From assembly GCF_004214935.1 (NCBI RefSeq), contig NZ_SFCC01000007.1:310001-374000 (forward strand): a stretch of DNA of 64,000 nt, read 5' to 3'. Positions 60,730-64,000 of the stretch are shown piece by piece. Numbering within the stretch: position 1 is the first letter of the stretch; each line of letters begins with the position of its first letter. The notes below the pieces were generated by a model, which was not told where the DNA came from, did no database searches, and saw only the letters and a list, made by a program, of their open reading frames with translations. The position numbers were made by a program, and so were the translations under genes. The DNA comes from Amycolatopsis suaedae (GTDB lineage Bacteria > Actinomycetota > Actinomycetes > Mycobacteriales > Pseudonocardiaceae).

Positions 60730-61503
60730 TCAAGTCCGCATGGGGACCACGAGGATCGGCTGGGTGGTGGGCCGCGGCGACCCTCCCCTGGGCTCCACGG
60801 TGAGGCCCAGTTTGGCGACGCCTGCCAGGCCCTGAGCGGTGACCACCGAGCCCGGCGCACTGCCCCCGGTAACCAGCCCGATGGACCGCGGATCCGACCC
60901 GTCGGCCGGCATCAGCCACACCTGGTAGTCCCGGTCGGCGGCGCGTTCGGGCAGGCCGTGGGCCAGGAAGGCCACTCTGTCCAGGCTCGGCGACATCAGC
61001 ACCGTGCCCGACCCGCCGGTCGCCGACACCGCGTGCACGGTCCGCACGTCGGGCGCGGCCAGCAACTGCCCCATCGGGGCGTAGCGCTGCCTGGCGTCGG
61101 CCAGCTGACGCTGGGCGGCGTCCAGGTCGCCCTGGCGGTCCAATGCGATCCCGCCGAAGATCCCGGCGGCGGCCAGCCCGGCGACGGCCGCGGCGGCGCT
61201 GACCCACACGGCCCACCGCGGGGCTCCGGCGCGCCGCCGGACCCGGTCGGCAGCCGCGATCGGCGGGACCTGGCGGGTGTCGCCGATCTCGGCGAGCACC
61301 CGGTCCCGCAGCGCGGGCGGCGGTTCCTCGGCGACGGCCGAGCCCAGCCGCGCCGCGGTGGCGGTCAGCTCGCGGACCTCCTGCGCGCAGGAGGGACATT
61401 CGGCCAGATGCCGCTCGAACTGGGCACGTTCGTGCTCGGTCAGCGCGTCCAGCGCGTAGGCACCGGTCAGCGCGTGCAGATCCGGTGGTGTCGGCTCGTT
61501 CAC
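60730..61503 (-). CDS. rskA: Anti-sigma factor, RskA family
   Basis: This 257-residue membrane protein has a cytosolic zinc-binding anti-sigma domain (ERHLAECPSCAQEV, with His32, Cys36 and Cys39), one transmembrane helix (WAVWVSAAAAVAGLAAAGIF) and an external RskA domain (YQVWLMPADGSDPRSIGLV). It is predicted to hold SigK inactive until a signal triggers its cleavage. The GTG at 61503 overlaps the sigK stop by 4 nt. Confidence 0.93.
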   Translation of the reverse strand: MNEPTPPDLHALTGAYALDALTEHERAQFERHLAECPSCAQEVRELTATAARLGSAVAEEPPPALRDRVLAEIGDTRQVPPIAAADRVRRRAGAPRWAVWVSAAAAVAGLAAAGIFGGIALDRQGDLDAAQRQLADARQRYAPMGQLLAAPDVRTVHAVSATGGSGTVLMSPSLDRVAFLAHGLPERAADRDYQVWLMPADGSDPRSIGLVTGGSAPGSVVTAQGLAGVAKLGLTVEPRGGSPRPTTQPILVVPMRT

Positions 61504-62117
61504 GCGGTCACCCCCAGACAGTCCCGCAGCCTGATCAGCCCGTCCCGCAGCCGGGTCTTCACCGTCCCATGTGGCGTGTCGAGCACCTCGGCGACCTCGC
61601 GGTAGGTGTAGCCCTGGTAGTAGGCGAGCACCACCGACTCGCGCTGCAGTTCGGTCAGCGTGCCGAGGCAGCGGCGCACCTGCTGGCGCTCCAGCTTCGT
61701 CGCGGCCGATTCGGCCACCTCGTCGAACGGCCGCGTCCTGCTGGCCTCGAACGTCGCCCTGGCCTCGCGTTCGGTCGACGCGCGGGCCGAGCGCACCCGG
61801 TCGACGGCCCGGCGGTGCGCGACGGTCAGCGCCCAGTTCATCGCGTTGCCCCGCTCCGGGCTGAACCGCGCAGCGGTGCGCCACAGCTCCACCAGCACCT
61901 CCTGCGCGACCTCCTCGGACTGCGCGCGGTCCCGCACGATGCGCCGCACCAGCCCGAACACCGGACCGGCCAGCAGGTCGTAGAGCTGCTCGAACGCCCG
62001 CTCGTCACCCCTGGCGACGCGGACGAGCAGTTCCTCGGCGGTCGCGGCCTCCGCCGGGACCGGCCGCGGCTTGCCTGCCCTCTCAGCCCTCTCAGCCCTC
62101 TCGGCCCTGTCAGCCAT
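61500..62117 (-). CDS. sigK: ECF RNA polymerase sigma factor SigK
   Basis: This 205-residue sigma factor has region 2 (YDLLAGPVFGLVRRIVRDRAQSEEVAQEV..LWR) and region 4 (LTELQRESVVLAYYQGYTYREVAEVLDTPHGTVKTRL). The repeated RAER at its N-terminus is unusual but may be an artefact of a long frame; the true start could be later. It is encoded with rskA and with DUF1365 and FAD genes, the arrangement known from mycobacterial sigK loci. Confidence 0.93.
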   Translation of the reverse strand: MADRAERAERAERAGKPRPVPAEAATAEELLVRVARGDERAFEQLYDLLAGPVFGLVRRIVRDRAQSEEVAQEVLVELWRTAARFSPERGNAMNWALTVAHRRAVDRVRSARASTEREARATFEASRTRPFDEVAESAATKLERQQVRRCLGTLTELQRESVVLAYYQGYTYREVAEVLDTPHGTVKTRLRDGLIRLRDCLGVTA

Positions 62118-62832
62118 GCAGGCCTCCCGCCCTCGCGGCCAGCACCGGCCGGGGCGCGCGGCGCAGCCACAGCGCCACCCCGTGCCGGCGGATGAGCAGT
62201 GACACCCGGTGTGGCACCAGCGGGCCGGTCAGCACCATACGCAGCACGCGCACCAGGGTGACCCGGCGGCGCACCCCGCGCAGCGTGGCGGCCAGTGTGG
62301 TCACCCCGCCCTGGCGCAGGCCGACCGACAGCGACAGCAGCGCGTCGGGCACCGGCAGCCGCATCCGGTAGCCGCCGCCGTCGGCCTGGAACGGCGACAC
62401 GGAGAACTCCTTCGGCGTGCCGGCCCGCCCTTCCTCGGGGAACAGCAGGTAGGCGTGCCTGCCGCGGTAGGTGTTGTGCACCTCGGCGACCACGCACGCC
62501 GGTTCGCCGCCGGGCCGGTGACACCAGTAGACGGTGAGCGGGTCGAACACGTGCCCGAGCAGCCGCGCGGACGCCAGCATCAGCACCCGGCCGCCGGCCA
62601 GGTCGACGCCACGTTCGGCCAGCCACCCGTCGAGTTTGTGCCGGATGGTGCCGGGCTCTCCCGCGCGGAAGTGGTCCCTGGCGTCGAACCGGGCGAACGG
62701 CTGCAGCCAGCGGGGCAGCGGAGCCGGGTCGTCGAGGTCGACGCACCACAGCGCCAGCCGGTGGGTGAACGTCAGCGGCGGGTCGATCGGGCGCCGGTGG
62801 GCCACGGTCGCCTCGTACAGCACGGCACTCAC
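62110..62832 (-). CDS. DUF1365 protein, part of the sigK locus
   Basis: This 240-residue protein has LYEATVAHRR, RLLGHVFDPLTVYWCH, EVHNTYRGRHAYLL, SVSPFQADGGGYRMRL, which are DUF1365 signatures. Homologues act with a FAD-dependent enzyme and a cyclopropane synthase in modified fatty-acid metabolism. Here the synthase gene is missing between it and sigK. The GTG at 62832 overlaps the stop of the FAD gene, so they are coupled. It overlaps the sigK start by 8 nt. Confidence 0.9.
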   Translation of the reverse strand: MSAVLYEATVAHRRPIDPPLTFTHRLALWCVDLDDPAPLPRWLQPFARFDARDHFRAGEPGTIRHKLDGWLAERGVDLAGGRVLMLASARLLGHVFDPLTVYWCHRPGGEPACVVAEVHNTYRGRHAYLLFPEEGRAGTPKEFSVSPFQADGGGYRMRLPVPDALLSLSVGLRQGGVTTLAATLRGVRRRVTLVRVLRMVLTGPLVPHRVSLLIRRHGVALWLRRAPRPVLAARAGGLHG

Positions 62833-64000
62833 CAGCCCACCCCCAGCGCGGCCGCGGCCCGGACGCCGGACGAGCAGCCGTCCTCGTGGAACCCCCAGCC
62901 GTGGTAGGCGCCCGCGTAGGCCAGCCGGGGGCCGTTCAGGCCGGGCAGCCGCCGCTGCGCGGCGACCGACTCCTCGGTGTAGACCGGGTGGTCGTAACGC
63001 ATGCGGGCGATCACCCGGTCCGCGGGCGGCGGGGCGGCCGGGTTCAGCGTCACGACGTAACGGGTCGGCTCGGCCAGGCCCATCAGCCGGTTCAGGTCGT
63101 AGCTGACCCGCACGGCAGGCCCGTCGGCGCCGCAGTGCGGAGCGACGTAGTTCCACGCCGCGCCTGCCGCCGGTACCGCCGGCAGGACACGATCATCGGT
63201 GTGCAGCCAGGTGTCGTTGGCGGAGTAACGGAACGCGCCGAGCACCTCGCATTCGGCGCCGGTCGGGTTGCTCAGCAACCGCAGTGCCTGATCGGCGTGG
63301 GTGGCGACGACCACCCGGTCCACCCGGTACGGGGTGTCGCCGTCGTCGCGGACCTCCAGCCCCTCGGCCAGGCGGGTGACCGCGCGCACCGGGGTCGACA
63401 CGTGCACGGCGGTGAGCTGCTTGGCCGCCCGCTCCACGTACTCGCGCGACCCGCCGACCACCGTGCGCCAGCGCGGCGACCCGCCGACCGACAGCATCCC
63501 GTGGTTGCGCAGGAACTCGAACAGGTACCGGGCCGGGTAGCGCAGGGTGTCGGTCCGGTCCGCCGACCACACCGTGGACACCAGCGGCAGGACGAAGTGG
63601 TCGGCGAAGTAGCGGCTGTACCCGCCGATGGCCAGGAACGCCCCCAGCGGCACGTCGGCGGTGGCACCGGCGTGGGTGAGCAGCGCGCGGGCATGCCGGT
63701 GGAACCGCTTCACCTCGGCCAGCATCCGCAGGTACCGGCCGCGCACCAGGTTCGTGGCGGCGGGGAACAGACCGCGGACGCCCTTCGCCCCGGCGTAGAG
63801 CAGGCCGCAGCCGTCGCAGCGGATGCTCATCGACATCTCGGTGCCGCGGGTACGCACGCCCAGCTCACCGAACAGCCGCAGCAGTGTCGGGTAGGTGCGC
63901 TCGTTGTGCACCAGGAACCCCGTGTCGACGCCGACCGTGCCACCCGACGCGCTGGGCACGTCGTGGGTGTGGGCGTGCCCGCCGAGGCGGTCCTCGGCCT
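62829..64000 (-). CDS. FAD-dependent amine-oxidase-like protein, 5' part outside the window
   Basis: The visible 390 C-terminal residues belong to a FAD-dependent oxidoreductase of the amine-oxidase fold: VDTGFLVHNERTYPTLLRLFGELGV, CDGCGLLYAG, VVVATHADQALRLLSNP, WNYVAPHCGADGPAVRVSYDLNRLMG and the GAYHGWGFHEDG ending. It resembles Rv0449c and its homologues near sigK. The NAD/FAD-binding Rossmann start lies beyond the window edge. Its substrate is unknown; a lipid is inferred from the linked DUF1365 gene. Confidence 0.88.
   Translation of the reverse strand, partial: AEDRLGGHAHTHDVPSASGGTVGVDTGFLVHNERTYPTLLRLFGELGVRTRGTEMSMSIRCDGCGLLYAGAKGVRGLFPAATNLVRGRYLRMLAEVKRFHRHARALLTHAGATADVPLGAFLAIGGYSRYFADHFVLPLVSTVWSADRTDTLRYPARYLFEFLRNHGMLSVGGSPRWRTVVGGSREYVERAAKQLTAVHVSTPVRAVTRLAEGLEVRDDGDTPYRVDRVVVATHADQALRLLSNPTGAECEVLGAFRYSANDTWLHTDDRVLPAVPAAGAAWNYVAPHCGADGPAVRVSYDLNRLMGLAEPTRYVVTLNPAAPPPADRVIARMRYDHPVYTEESVAAQRRLPGLNGPRLAYAGAYHGWGFHEDGCSSGVRAAAALGVGW

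Overview
The window is very GC-rich, densely coded, and uses many GTG and TTG starts. Its gene content is that of an actinomycete: Wag31/DivIVA, SepF and FtsZ, a SigK/RskA pair, an Scr1-type regulator with a DUF397 partner, a SAM-IV riboswitch, and an ileS T-box of the short actinobacterial kind. Several blocks keep the gene order of Mycobacterium tuberculosis, yet the repeats, the likely pyrophosphate-dependent phosphofructokinase and the DAHP synthase type point to Pseudonocardiaceae, most likely Amycolatopsis or a close relative. This placement is inference; there is no rRNA here to confirm it.

Layout. 1-3.7 kb: the 3' end of a succinate-semialdehyde dehydrogenase gene meets a very large LuxR (LAL) regulator. 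3.8-4.9 kb: a DUF397 / helix-turn-helix pair. 4.9-6.28 kb: no genes, but a dense array of intergenic repeats that includes two long inverted copies of a composite element with 21-bp tandem units. 6.28-13.5 kb: thioesterase, pyruvate kinase, DUF2461 protein, a secreted GH18 chitinase behind two DasR-like operators, an aromatic amino acid lyase with an atypical MIO triad, and phosphofructokinase with Asp104/Lys124. 13.6-18.8 kb: DAHP synthase behind a probable Tyr-Phe-Trp-Phe attenuation leader, then an exoribonuclease, an acyltransferase, an esterase, a membrane protein and a GCS2-type ligase.

19.1-30 kb: ten minus-strand genes in tight array, ending in a translationally coupled HSP90-like / TPR pair. 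They also include an ArsA-type ATPase, a ROK kinase, a metallophosphoesterase and a Na+/H+ antiporter. 30-36.6 kb: an ECF42-like sigma factor with its DGPF partner, a SRPBCC protein, FadD15-like acyl-CoA ligase, and a TetR regulator divergent from a DrrAB-type exporter. 36.6-46.1 kb: DUF885 peptidase-like protein, an AsnC-like/proline-rich protein, rluD-lspA, a SAM-IV-controlled class V aminotransferase operon, an M23 peptidase and a second antiporter.

46.1-60.6 kb: cell-wall and division genes (class B PBP, ileS with T-box, FUSC exporter, FnIII protein, wag31-yggT-sepF-yggS-pgeF-ftsZ). 60.7-64 kb: rskA-sigK-DUF1365-FAD oxidoreductase, which sits directly upstream of ftsZ where ftsQ would normally be.

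Regulation stands out. The window contains a T-box, a SAM-IV riboswitch, an amino-acid attenuator, paired palindromic operators, and at least eight genes whose -10 box lies 6-8 nt before the start codon, which implies leaderless mRNAs.
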